Below are positions 54,284 through 62,133 of a stretch of 64,000 nt of DNA, piece after piece. The position numbers and the translations under genes were made by a program. The first letter of the stretch is position 1. The number at the start of each line of letters is the position of its first letter. The notes beneath the pieces are model-generated. The model worked only from the letters and a program-made list of their open reading frames with translations. It made no database searches and was not told where the DNA came from. Origin of the DNA: Campylobacter concisus (GTDB lineage: Bacteria > Campylobacterota > Campylobacteria > Campylobacterales > Campylobacteraceae); contig NZ_LVLC01000030.1 of assembly GCF_002092855.1 (NCBI RefSeq), positions 186,001 to 250,000 on the forward strand, written 5' to 3'.

Positions 54284-55432
54284 TTAGAAATTTCCACCCA
54301 CAGCACAAGAGCTAGCTGGATATGAAGTAAGTCCGTAGTCAGCCGACTCCACGTTATAAAAGTCCAAATTTGCACTTCGTGAGATGATATATTCAAAGCC
54401 TTTTTGATTTAGCTCGATCAAAATTTCAAGCTCCGTATCTCTTTTGCAGACTATGCTTTCAAAAAAGTGAGAGAAGAAAGAAATTTTGGTATTTTCCTTT
54501 TGCATTGAGTGATTTAGCATGAGCTCCATGTTGCTAAAAATTTTAAAGATTGTTTGATTTGTCTCAAATTTACCAAATCTAGCATAATAATTTTGCAAAT
54601 TTGCGTCATTTAGTACGATGTTTTTGATGCAGTTTTTAGTGATCTGCTCGTAAATAAGACCAAAAAGCTCAATAGAGGCATTTTGATTATCCATCACTCT
54701 ATTTTCGTGATTTGTGACTACTACAAAGCCATCTTTTATCTCGTATTTTTCATTTTTATAATAAAAGCTAACATTTGCCACTTCTTGCTCAAAGCGCTTT
54801 TTATAAGCAAAAGAGAGATAGTTTAAAACGCCCATTTTATCGATAATAGCTGAGCTTCTTACGCCACCATCTAGCTCGTGCTGCATGAAGTATCTTATGA
54901 AGCTACCTTGCTCTATATCAAAGCTATTTAAATACTCGATCTTATCAAGATAGATGCAGCGGTAAAGCTTTACAAATTCTGGATTTAGCCTAACATTTAT
55001 CTCATCTTGTAGCTCGCCATATTTGTCGGTTTGCTCTGCATCTATAAATTCGATTATATTCATCTGCTTTTCGATCTTGTCTTTAACAAAGATCGAAATT
55101 TTCACGTCCTGCATCTCATAAAAGCACTTTATCGTATCGGTGGCACTTTTTGTGATATCTGTTTTAAATTTCTTAGCAAGCTCTGCTTTTTTAAGGGTAA
55201 GTGAAAAGTCGCCATTTTTTAGTTTATTTTGTGAGTACAAAAGATAGAGTAGCTGCTCATAGACCATGAGATGTGAGTAGGTTAAAAATGTATTATCCAC
55301 CACGATGACGTAGTAGCAACGTGTTATAGAGTACCTTTTATTATTTTGCAAAAATTTATCATAAATTTTTAATTTGCTTGGGGATTTACATACCTTAAAA
55401 ACATCATATGATTCCAAAAATATATTTTCCAT
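54284..55432 (-). CDS. Hypothetical protein, possibly replication-initiator-like
   Basis: 382 residues without signal or membrane segments. The layout, two helical blocks separated by beta strands (YVIVVDNTFLTYSHLMVYEQ; LSLTLKKAELAKKF-type helix region; INVRLNPEFVKLYRCIYLDK), loosely recalls paired winged-helix plasmid initiators, but I see no decisive motif. The C-terminus GLTSYPASSCAVGGNF is odd. Divergent from dba, with a very AT-rich 297-bp gap between them. Function unknown. Confidence 0.65.
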   Translation of the reverse strand: MENIFLESYDVFKVCKSPSKLKIYDKFLQNNKRYSITRCYYVIVVDNTFLTYSHLMVYEQLLYLLYSQNKLKNGDFSLTLKKAELAKKFKTDITKSATDTIKCFYEMQDVKISIFVKDKIEKQMNIIEFIDAEQTDKYGELQDEINVRLNPEFVKLYRCIYLDKIEYLNSFDIEQGSFIRYFMQHELDGGVRSSAIIDKMGVLNYLSFAYKKRFEQEVANVSFYYKNEKYEIKDGFVVVTNHENRVMDNQNASIELFGLIYEQITKNCIKNIVLNDANLQNYYARFGKFETNQTIFKIFSNMELMLNHSMQKENTKISFFSHFFESIVCKRDTELEILIELNQKGFEYIISRSANLDFYNVESADYGLTSYPASSCAVGGNF

Positions 55433-55670
55433 TACCGCCCCTTTTTACCTTATGCAAAAATATTACATAACTATTCTTTAAGCCAATTTGAATTTACAAA
55501 CTAATTAATAAAAATAATTCTATAAAAATTAATATTAATTTAATTAAATATAGATTAATTATATAAAATATTTTTGTATAAATCTATTTTTATTTACAAA
55601 TTTTTATTTTATAAAGTAGAAATTAGCTATAAAAATATATTTTTTAAACTAAATTTAATAAATATAGTTA

Positions 55671-55698
55671 TATTATTTTTCTCAGATAAGCATGCTTA
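55671..55698 (+). promoter_or_regulatory. dba-dsbI promoter with a palindromic operator
   Basis: TATTAT at 55671-55676 is a likely -10. The perfect 12-bp palindrome TAAGCATGCTTA (55687-55698) lies at the expected transcript start, where a repressor would block initiation. In C. jejuni the dba-dsbI pair is iron-regulated; whether this palindrome is a Fur site is not clear from its sequence. The upstream 55433-55670 is nearly pure A/T, with no gene. Confidence 0.5.
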
Positions 55699-55729
55699 GA
55701 TTTTAAAATTTACAAATTGGGAGCTCAAA

Positions 55730-55897
55730 ATGGAATTTCTAATTTTGACGCTATTTCTGATCAGTGGTCTTATCTTATATATAAAGCCGCAGATGAAAAA
55801 AATAGCAACGTCCTGCTTGGCTTTGGGGTGCGTAATACTGGTTGCACTAGAGTTTTACGTAAATTTATGGGTAGTCTTGCCAATAGGCAACTTTTAG
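55730..55897 (+). CDS. dba: Dba, small membrane protein coupled to DsbI
   Basis: A 55-residue protein, MEFLILTLFLISGLILYIK and CLALGCVILVALEFYVNLWV, i.e. two membrane segments and little else. In C. jejuni a two-segment protein of about this size, Dba, is encoded directly upstream of dsbI and needed for its function. Here it lies 9 bp before dsbI with its stop next to the dsbI ribosome site (GGAGGGCAAG). The ribosome site of dba itself is GGGAGCTC. Confidence 0.8.
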   Translation: MEFLILTLFLISGLILYIKPQMKKIATSCLALGCVILVALEFYVNLWVVLPIGNF

Positions 55898-55906
55898 GAG
55901 GGCAAG

Positions 55907-56617
55907 ATGCAAACGAAACAAAATGAAATCCCAGCAAACGAACAAGGCTTTTTCAACCTTATGTCACTAGCCATCACCGCTCTTGTGGCACTTCCAGTTG
56001 GTATCGCCTGCTTGGTGCTTGGCTTTGGACTAGGTGATAACCCTTGCATAATGTGCTGGGCCGAGAGGATCACGATGATAGCTATCAGCCTAATAGCGCT
56101 TTTCATCATCAGGTACGGACTAAAGCCTGGCTATCTAGCAGCACTTTTACTAATGGCTTGCTGGGGCATATTTAACGGCTTTATCCACTACAGCCTAGAT
56201 GGAACATTTGGTGGCTATCTTGACATCAAACAAGGTTTTGGCCTTGAAATTTTAGGTGCCCACACTCAGTTTTGGGTTATGGTTGTTGATTTTTGTGTGA
56301 TCATATTTTTGGCTCTTATATTTTTGTTTAGCAAAAACTTAGGCCTTATAATGCAAAAAAGCTCAAATGGCGAATACGGCGACTTTCTAAGCTACTTGCC
56401 ACTTGGCAAATTTGCAAATTTGGTCTTTATCGTGATCATACTTGCAAACTGTGTTCAAGCCTTTATAGCTTCTGGTCCACCACCATATCTAGGATCTAGC
56501 ACACCACCTAGAATGAGCATCGATCCTTCAAAATGGTTCTGGGAAAAAGACCACTGGGATAGCTCACTTGACTTTAGATTTGACTGGAACCCTGAGCTTC
56601 CAGACCTAGTAAAGTAA
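55907..56617 (+). CDS. dsbI: Disulfide bond formation protein DsbI (DsbB family)
   Basis: Inner-membrane quinone-linked oxidase that recharges a periplasmic thiol oxidase. It has about five hydrophobic segments and the active pair CIMC (Cys47-Cys50) after the first. At 236 residues it is only the membrane part. The C. jejuni DsbI is about twice as long, with a periplasmic beta-propeller tail; here that part is encoded by the next gene. Dba is upstream and a molybdoenzyme operon downstream. Confidence 0.88.
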   Translation: MQTKQNEIPANEQGFFNLMSLAITALVALPVGIACLVLGFGLGDNPCIMCWAERITMIAISLIALFIIRYGLKPGYLAALLLMACWGIFNGFIHYSLDGTFGGYLDIKQGFGLEILGAHTQFWVMVVDFCVIIFLALIFLFSKNLGLIMQKSSNGEYGDFLSYLPLGKFANLVFIVIILANCVQAFIASGPPPYLGSSTPPRMSIDPSKWFWEKDHWDSSLDFRFDWNPELPDLVK

Positions 56618-56627
56618 GGAGTAAAAG

Positions 56628-57521
56628 ATGAAAAAGATAATATTTTTTATCGCATTAGCAAGCCTTGCTTTTGGTTTTAGCTTTGACATGGATAGCAAAA
56701 ATGGAGCTATCCAAAACATAAAAGAGCTAGGTCTTAAAGATACGCTCACTCTAAATTTGCAAAATGATAATGCAATAACTGGAGCTGACTACGATGAAGG
56801 CAAAAAGCAGTTCGCTCTTGTCTCAAACGACAATGAATTTTACATCGCAGATGAGAATTTAAAGCCTCTAAGTTATGCTAAGCACGACCGCCATTTTATA
56901 ATGGAGATGGAAGCAACAGTCGGAGCTACTTGGTACAAAAAAGAGCTTGGCATGATAAGTTACAACAAGACTTTTGTCTTCTATGAGCCAGCTAGCAACC
57001 TTAGTAAAGATGAGCAAAATAGCCAGTGGAGGCACCTATTGGCTGGATATGACGCGTGGAAGCTAAATGACCTTGGTAACAAGGGCAGATTTTCTACCAT
57101 TAGATCAAAACAGCAGTACATCTTAGGCTGGGACTACCTAGAAAGTGAGAATAAATTTTTCACAGCTAGCGTGCCAAATGACGTTAGAGACTACTGGAGT
57201 GTCGCTATATTTGACGGCGACGATAAGATGATCTTAGAAGAATTTGTACCAAAAGCTGGAGCAAATTTACAGCTAAAAGAGGGTAGAAATTTAAACAACT
57301 ACTACATTACTGGCATCGACGTAGAGCCCGATGCGCTCTATCTTTTAAGCAAAAATTTCTCAACTATTTTAAAGTTAAATTTGACCACCAAAGAGATAGA
57401 CGAGGCATTTAGTTTTAGTGGGGTAAATAACCCAAGAGCATTAGCGATCAAAGATAATAAATTTTACATCTTCTCACGAGAAGGCAAAGAGAATAAAGTT
57501 TTTATCTTTGAGATGAAATAG
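56628..57521 (+). CDS. Periplasmic beta-propeller protein, separate DsbI tail
   Basis: A signal peptide (MKKIIFFIALASLAFGFSF) precedes 275 residues of repeated four-strand units, e.g. ADYDEGKKQFALVSNDNEFY, GIDVEPDALYLLSKNFSTIL and PRALAIKDNKFYIFSREG. This fits a propeller. No cysteine pair is present. Its position 10 bp behind dsbI matches the C-terminal domain of long Campylobacter DsbI, so the two probably form one complex. Orthology to that domain is inferred. Confidence 0.72.
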   Translation: MKKIIFFIALASLAFGFSFDMDSKNGAIQNIKELGLKDTLTLNLQNDNAITGADYDEGKKQFALVSNDNEFYIADENLKPLSYAKHDRHFIMEMEATVGATWYKKELGMISYNKTFVFYEPASNLSKDEQNSQWRHLLAGYDAWKLNDLGNKGRFSTIRSKQQYILGWDYLESENKFFTASVPNDVRDYWSVAIFDGDDKMILEEFVPKAGANLQLKEGRNLNNYYITGIDVEPDALYLLSKNFSTILKLNLTTKEIDEAFSFSGVNNPRALAIKDNKFYIFSREGKENKVFIFEMK

Positions 57522-57543
57522 CCATCAAATTTAAGGAGAAAAC

Positions 57544-59835
57544 ATGCAAAGACGTTCTTTCCTAAAAGGCACCGGAGCAGCTCTAGCAGCAGCTGGAACA
57601 GCTCCTAGTCTATTTGGTATGGAGCAATTTGAGGTGGATTTTAACCCAAAATCCTATAAGAACGAGGAAAATGTAGAGTACCACTACCTAACCTGTCCTA
57701 GAAACTGCCGTGATGCCTGTTCGATGATCGCTGAGATCAAAGACGGCAAAATGGTAAGCATAAAAGGCGATCCAAAACACCCTCTAACGCAAGGCACAGT
57801 CTGCGTCAAGGGCCACACCTACGCCATGCACCTATATAACGCCGACCGCATCATGCACCCTATGAAAAGAGTCGGCAAAAAGGGCGAAGGAAAATGGGAA
57901 AAGATAAGCTGGGATCAAGCCTTAAAAGAGATAGCTGCAAAGCTAACTGAGATAAAAGAGAAATTTGGCGGCGAGGCTTTGACTGAGTTTGTCTACTCTG
58001 GCAACGAAGGACATATCTCGAAAACTATCGCACCGGGAAATTTCTTTGAAAAATATGGAGCCACAAGGCTTGTTAGAAACCCTTGTGACTGGCCAAGATA
58101 CGCGGGTACTCCTAGCGTTATAGGTACTGACTTCTCAAAAGATGCACTTGAGATCGATGAGAGTGATATGTACATTAGCTGGGGATCAAACGAAGCTTAC
58201 ACAGCCGTACACTGGATAAGATTTGCTCACCGCGTTAAAAAAAGAGGCGGAAAGATCATCGTTATAAATACGATAAGAATTCCTCTTGCAAACCAAGCTG
58301 ATATGTTTATCCAGCTAAAACCATCTAGTGACCCTGCATTTTGTCTAGCGGTCTGTAAATTTTTAATAGAAGAAGATCTATATGATCATGAATTTGTAGA
58401 AAAATACACAACAGGCTTTGAAGATCTAGTGCACGAGTGCTCACTCTATACCTATGGCGAGCTATCTGAGATGTGCGGAGCAAGTGTGGATCAGATAAAA
58501 GTCTTTGCTAGAGAGTACGCTCACGCAAAAGCACCAGCTATCATGCACGGCGACGGCGGACAAAGACACTTTAACGGAGCAAGACTTGTTCGTGCGGTTA
58601 CATTTTTACCAGTTTTAACTGGCGCCTTGACAAAGCTTGGTGGCGGACTATTTTGGGCATATGTGCATGTAAAAGGCTGCTTTAATTTCGACAACTGTAT
58701 GCCAGACCTATCTCCAAAAGATAAAGATGGCAAAAAGATAGAAAGACAGCAAGTAAGCTATATAGAATTTGGTAAAGGCATACAAAAAGAAAATCCAACA
58801 TATCTTGACAAGCCTATAAACACGGTCATTAGAGCATGTATCAACTACAACTCAAATTTAATGGTAACAGCGCCAAATACAAATTTGATCAAAAAACGCA
58901 TAATGGACGATGACTTCTTCTTAGTTGTCCTTGATCCATATGATATCGATACTTGCGACTATGCTGACTATGTGCTACCTGGTGTTACATTTATGGAGAG
59001 TGAGGATATCCAAAACGACCAAATTTCTGGATATGTTTGTTATAACGCTCAAAGTGTAAAACCTCTTGGCGAAGCTAAGACAAATTTAGAGTTCTTCAAC
59101 GCTCTTGCAAAAGCGATGGGCTATACAGAAGAGTGCTTTAACTGGGATAGCGAAACAGTTTGCAGACGCTTTTTGGATACAGAATTTGCCAAAAAACAAA
59201 ACATCACCTATGAAAAACTAAAATCAGTCGGCTGGATCAAGCCATTTAGAACGCCTGAAACGATGAAAGATCAGTTCCCGTACTACCCTTATACGCCAAA
59301 AGACAAACTAATATTTGGTACAAAGAGTGGAAAATGCGAGCTTTACTCACAAACCTTTAAAGACGCAGGATATCATCCAGTAATAGACCTTGAAACTGAC
59401 TGGGACTACTATGAAAAGAGCAATAAATTTGGAAAAGACTATCTCAAAAAATATCCGCTTTATTTCATGACGCCAGGTACTCAGCTCCAAGACAACTCAA
59501 ACTGGGGCAATATGCCTTATATCCTAAAAAGGGTTATCGTTAAAGGCAATGCTGAGTTATTTATGACACGTGAAGATATGGAGGCTCGCGGTATCAAAAA
59601 CGGAGACACAGTTGAGGCAACAAATGAAAAGGGAACAGCCGTCTTTACAGCAGTCGAGACAAATCAAATGAACCCAGGCATAGTCTATGCGTGGAACAAC
59701 ATCTGGGTAAAAGTGACTAAATCAAGAACTGGGGCAAATATACTTTGCTCTGATGGCGTTAGTGACCTAGGAAATGGCTCAACCTATACAGCTAGCTTTT
59801 GTGAAGTAAAAAAAGCAGCTAAACAAGAGATGTAA
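57544..59835 (+). CDS. Tat-exported molybdopterin oxidoreductase catalytic subunit (DMSO-reductase family, with Fe-S cluster)
   Basis: 763 residues: Tat signal MQRRSFLKGTGAALAAAG, 4Fe-4S motif CPRNCRDAC (Cys51, 55, 59) with Cys87, and bis-MGD domains. At the usual molybdenum-ligand position it has RNPCDWPRYAG (Cys181-Asp182), not the serine of DmsA or TorA; Cys would place it nearer Psr/Phs-type enzymes. The C-terminal domain has PLYFMTPGTQLQDNSNWGN. Encoded with a ferredoxin subunit, chaperone and anchor, so it forms a membrane-bound reductase on the periplasmic side. The substrate is unknown: a sulfur or oxide compound. Confidence 0.88.
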   Translation: MQRRSFLKGTGAALAAAGTAPSLFGMEQFEVDFNPKSYKNEENVEYHYLTCPRNCRDACSMIAEIKDGKMVSIKGDPKHPLTQGTVCVKGHTYAMHLYNADRIMHPMKRVGKKGEGKWEKISWDQALKEIAAKLTEIKEKFGGEALTEFVYSGNEGHISKTIAPGNFFEKYGATRLVRNPCDWPRYAGTPSVIGTDFSKDALEIDESDMYISWGSNEAYTAVHWIRFAHRVKKRGGKIIVINTIRIPLANQADMFIQLKPSSDPAFCLAVCKFLIEEDLYDHEFVEKYTTGFEDLVHECSLYTYGELSEMCGASVDQIKVFAREYAHAKAPAIMHGDGGQRHFNGARLVRAVTFLPVLTGALTKLGGGLFWAYVHVKGCFNFDNCMPDLSPKDKDGKKIERQQVSYIEFGKGIQKENPTYLDKPINTVIRACINYNSNLMVTAPNTNLIKKRIMDDDFFLVVLDPYDIDTCDYADYVLPGVTFMESEDIQNDQISGYVCYNAQSVKPLGEAKTNLEFFNALAKAMGYTEECFNWDSETVCRRFLDTEFAKKQNITYEKLKSVGWIKPFRTPETMKDQFPYYPYTPKDKLIFGTKSGKCELYSQTFKDAGYHPVIDLETDWDYYEKSNKFGKDYLKKYPLYFMTPGTQLQDNSNWGNMPYILKRVIVKGNAELFMTREDMEARGIKNGDTVEATNEKGTAVFTAVETNQMNPGIVYAWNNIWVKVTKSRTGANILCSDGVSDLGNGSTYTASFCEVKKAAKQEM

Positions 59836-59846
59836 AGGGGTCTAAG

Positions 59847-60398
59847 ATGAAAAGAAAACAAGGTTTTTTATTTGATTATAACTTTTGTATAGGCTGCAAG
59901 GCTTGTGAAATTTCATGTCAAGTCTATCACAACCAAGATCCAGATATCAACTGGAGACATGTTGATGGCCTTATGATACACGAAGATGGCATAGAAAAAG
60001 AGATCTTTATAACTCACTCTTGCCATCACTGCGATGAGCCAGCCTGTATGGATGTCTGCCCAGTTGGAGCATATATCAAGCTAGAAAATGGTGTCGTACA
60101 GCCACTTCATGATAAGTGCATAGGCTGTGGATACTGCTTGATGGCTTGCCCTTATGGCTCTATCACAAAAGGCAAGGACGGTAAAGCTCAAAAGTGCAAT
60201 CTCTGCGCTGAAAAACTTGAGCGTGGCGAAGAGCCAGCTTGTGTAGCAGGCTGTCCGTGTGGAGTACTAAAACTTGTTGATAGCAACGTCAGCGACAGCG
60301 CTGGTATGCAAAAAGAGATGCCAGGCTTTAAGCACTTCTTTACCAAGCCAAACATCCGCTTTTATCCAAGAATGAAGCGAAACGAATTCATACACTAA
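59847..60398 (+). CDS. Four-cluster ferredoxin subunit (DmsB/PhsB-like)
   Basis: 183 residues with the full set of four cysteine groups: CIGCKACEISC, CHHCDEPACMDVCP, CIGCGYCLMACP, and CNLCAEKLERG with CVAGCPCG. They bind four 4Fe-4S clusters and pass electrons from the quinol-oxidising anchor to the catalytic subunit. No signal of its own; it would be co-exported with the catalytic subunit. It starts 11 bp after that gene. Confidence 0.93.
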   Translation: MKRKQGFLFDYNFCIGCKACEISCQVYHNQDPDINWRHVDGLMIHEDGIEKEIFITHSCHHCDEPACMDVCPVGAYIKLENGVVQPLHDKCIGCGYCLMACPYGSITKGKDGKAQKCNLCAEKLERGEEPACVAGCPCGVLKLVDSNVSDSAGMQKEMPGFKHFFTKPNIRFYPRMKRNEFIH

Positions 60399-60408
60399 AG
60401 AGTAAAAG

Positions 60409-61047
60409 ATGGGTAAGATCAAAGAAAAGCTTAGCGTTAGCCTTAGTGTTGAAGACTTTTTAAGGCGATTTTTCTTAGTAGAGCTTAGAGAGCAAAATTT
60501 AGATGAGCTCATAAGCCTAAGCCTTAATTTTAGTGATAAATTTAAAAATCACAACTTCATACTTTGGCTAAATAAGTGCAAAGATGATCTAAATTTGCTA
60601 GACGATCTAAGATATGAATTTAACAGGCTTTTTGTAGGGCCAAGACACCCAAAAGCTGAGCCATATGAGTCGGTTTATTTTGATTATAAAACGATGTTTG
60701 GCGAGAAGACTATGCAGGTGCGAAGCTTTTATGAAAGCTCTGGACTAAAGCTTAGTAAAGAGCAGTTTGATAAATTTCCAGATGACTTCATCGGATACGA
60801 GCTGCAATACCTTTACTTTCTAAGTTTCAATGCCTTACAAGCAGACGAAAAAGAGAAAATGGATGAAATTTTACATAAAAAATATGACTTCATCCGCACT
60901 CATCCGTTTGAGTGGTTTTATAAATTTAGCTCTCGCTGTAAGGAAGCTACAAATTTAGAAGCTTATGTGAGCTTTGCTGATTTTTTAAATTTATATCTTG
61001 AAAACGAGATAGAGCAATCAAGAGCTCTTCTAACTTTTAAGAGTTAA
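60409..61047 (+). CDS. TorD/DmsD-family chaperone
   Basis: 212-residue cytosolic all-helical protein. The family marks are FNRLFVGPRHPKAEPYESVY (about 74-93; consensus E/D-Y..LF.GP....P.PYES.Y) and HPFEWFYKFSSRC near the end. Such chaperones bind the Tat signal of the molybdoenzyme until the cofactor is inserted. Location in the operon fits this job. Confidence 0.9.
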   Translation: MGKIKEKLSVSLSVEDFLRRFFLVELREQNLDELISLSLNFSDKFKNHNFILWLNKCKDDLNLLDDLRYEFNRLFVGPRHPKAEPYESVYFDYKTMFGEKTMQVRSFYESSGLKLSKEQFDKFPDDFIGYELQYLYFLSFNALQADEKEKMDEILHKKYDFIRTHPFEWFYKFSSRCKEATNLEAYVSFADFLNLYLENEIEQSRALLTFKS

Positions 61048-61057
61048 AGGATAGATA

Positions 61058-61945
61058 ATGGAACAAACAACTTGGGGATGGCTCATAGTCATCTATCTAT
61101 TTTTGGGCGGTTTAGGCGCCGGGGCATTTTTGTGCTCGGCTTTGGCTTATAAGGGCTTTTTGGGCTCGTTAAACGAGAGATTTTATAAATTCGGCTTTCT
61201 GCTAGCACCCGTTGCGGTAATAATAGGAACTGCGCTTTTGCTATTTGACTTGGCACCGAGCGCCGCGATAAATCCTCTTAAAATTTTACAGCTCTATACG
61301 CGCCCGGTTTCGATGATGAGCATAGGTACGTATCTACTTACGTTTTTCATCGTAGTCAGCGTTTTGGTGCTTTTGCAGATCAAAAAGAGCGGTAAAATTT
61401 GCGATATGATGCTCACGCTCGGAGCTATTTTGGCGCTTGGAGTGATGGGGTATACCGGGCTACTACTTTACGTCGTAAAGGCGATCCCGCTTTGGGCTAG
61501 CGTGTGGCTGCCGATTTTATTTACGATCTCCGCGATCTCTACGGGGCTTAGTGCAAACGCCGCCGCTACACTAAATGCAGGGCACGGGCTAAGCCACTGC
61601 GCGCATAAATTTCACGTCGTATTAGTCGCGCTTGAGATTGTTGCGGTGCTAGCGCTGTTTGCGAGCGTGAGAAGTGAGGCTGCAGGCATGGCTAGCGTAA
61701 CTAAGATAGTCAGCGGCTCGCTTGCGCCGATATTTTGGATAGGCTTTGTCGTGTTTGGGCTTGCACTGCCGCTGTTAGGCGGAAGCAAATTTATGCTTCG
61801 CGGCTGCAGCGTTAACGCAGACGGCAGCGTCTGTGCGCACGGCGGCGAGGAGGTAAAAAGCTGTGTTTATAACGAATACGGCGTGCTTGTAGGCGGCTTT
61901 TGCCTAAGAGCATTTATAGTACTCGGCGCGGTATATATATTTTAG
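61058..61945 (+). CDS. NrfD/DmsC-like membrane anchor subunit
   Basis: 295 residues with about eight membrane segments, starting MEQTTWGWLIVIYLFLGGLGAGAF, the typical NrfD-family first helix with its Gly-rich stretch. Oxidises menaquinol and hands electrons to the ferredoxin subunit. A C-terminal cytosolic or periplasmic loop with cysteines (VCAHGGEEVKSCVYNEYG) is unusual. The coding DNA is distinctly richer in G+C than the four genes before it, so this end of the operon seems to have been replaced by recombination. Confidence 0.88.
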   Translation: MEQTTWGWLIVIYLFLGGLGAGAFLCSALAYKGFLGSLNERFYKFGFLLAPVAVIIGTALLLFDLAPSAAINPLKILQLYTRPVSMMSIGTYLLTFFIVVSVLVLLQIKKSGKICDMMLTLGAILALGVMGYTGLLLYVVKAIPLWASVWLPILFTISAISTGLSANAAATLNAGHGLSHCAHKFHVVLVALEIVAVLALFASVRSEAAGMASVTKIVSGSLAPIFWIGFVVFGLALPLLGGSKFMLRGCSVNADGSVCAHGGEEVKSCVYNEYGVLVGGFCLRAFIVLGAVYIF

Positions 61946-61968
61946 TTTCTCCCTTTTTCTGATACTTG

Positions 61969-61988
61969 GGTCGGATGAAAGTCCGACC
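61969..61988 (+). terminator. Terminator of the molybdoenzyme operon
   Basis: Stem GGTCGGA / TCCGACC, 6-nt loop, followed by TTTAAATT; 24 bp after the stop of the anchor gene. Confidence 0.75.
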
Positions 61989-62133
61989 TTTAAATTGTGA
62001 TTTTTTCGATAGACCACCAAAAGAGACACAACATTGCATAACTCTTGACTTTAAATATTGTGGGTAAAATTTAACCACATTTGATAGATTATGATATTAA
62101 ATTTGGTAGCAGACATCATAGCTCGTTAAATAG

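Noticed and set aside
55717-55926. A 69-codon frame starting MGAQNGISNF before dsbI
   Set aside because: The overlapping frame from 55730 gives the two-helix Dba protein in correct position; this one is hydrophilic with no support.
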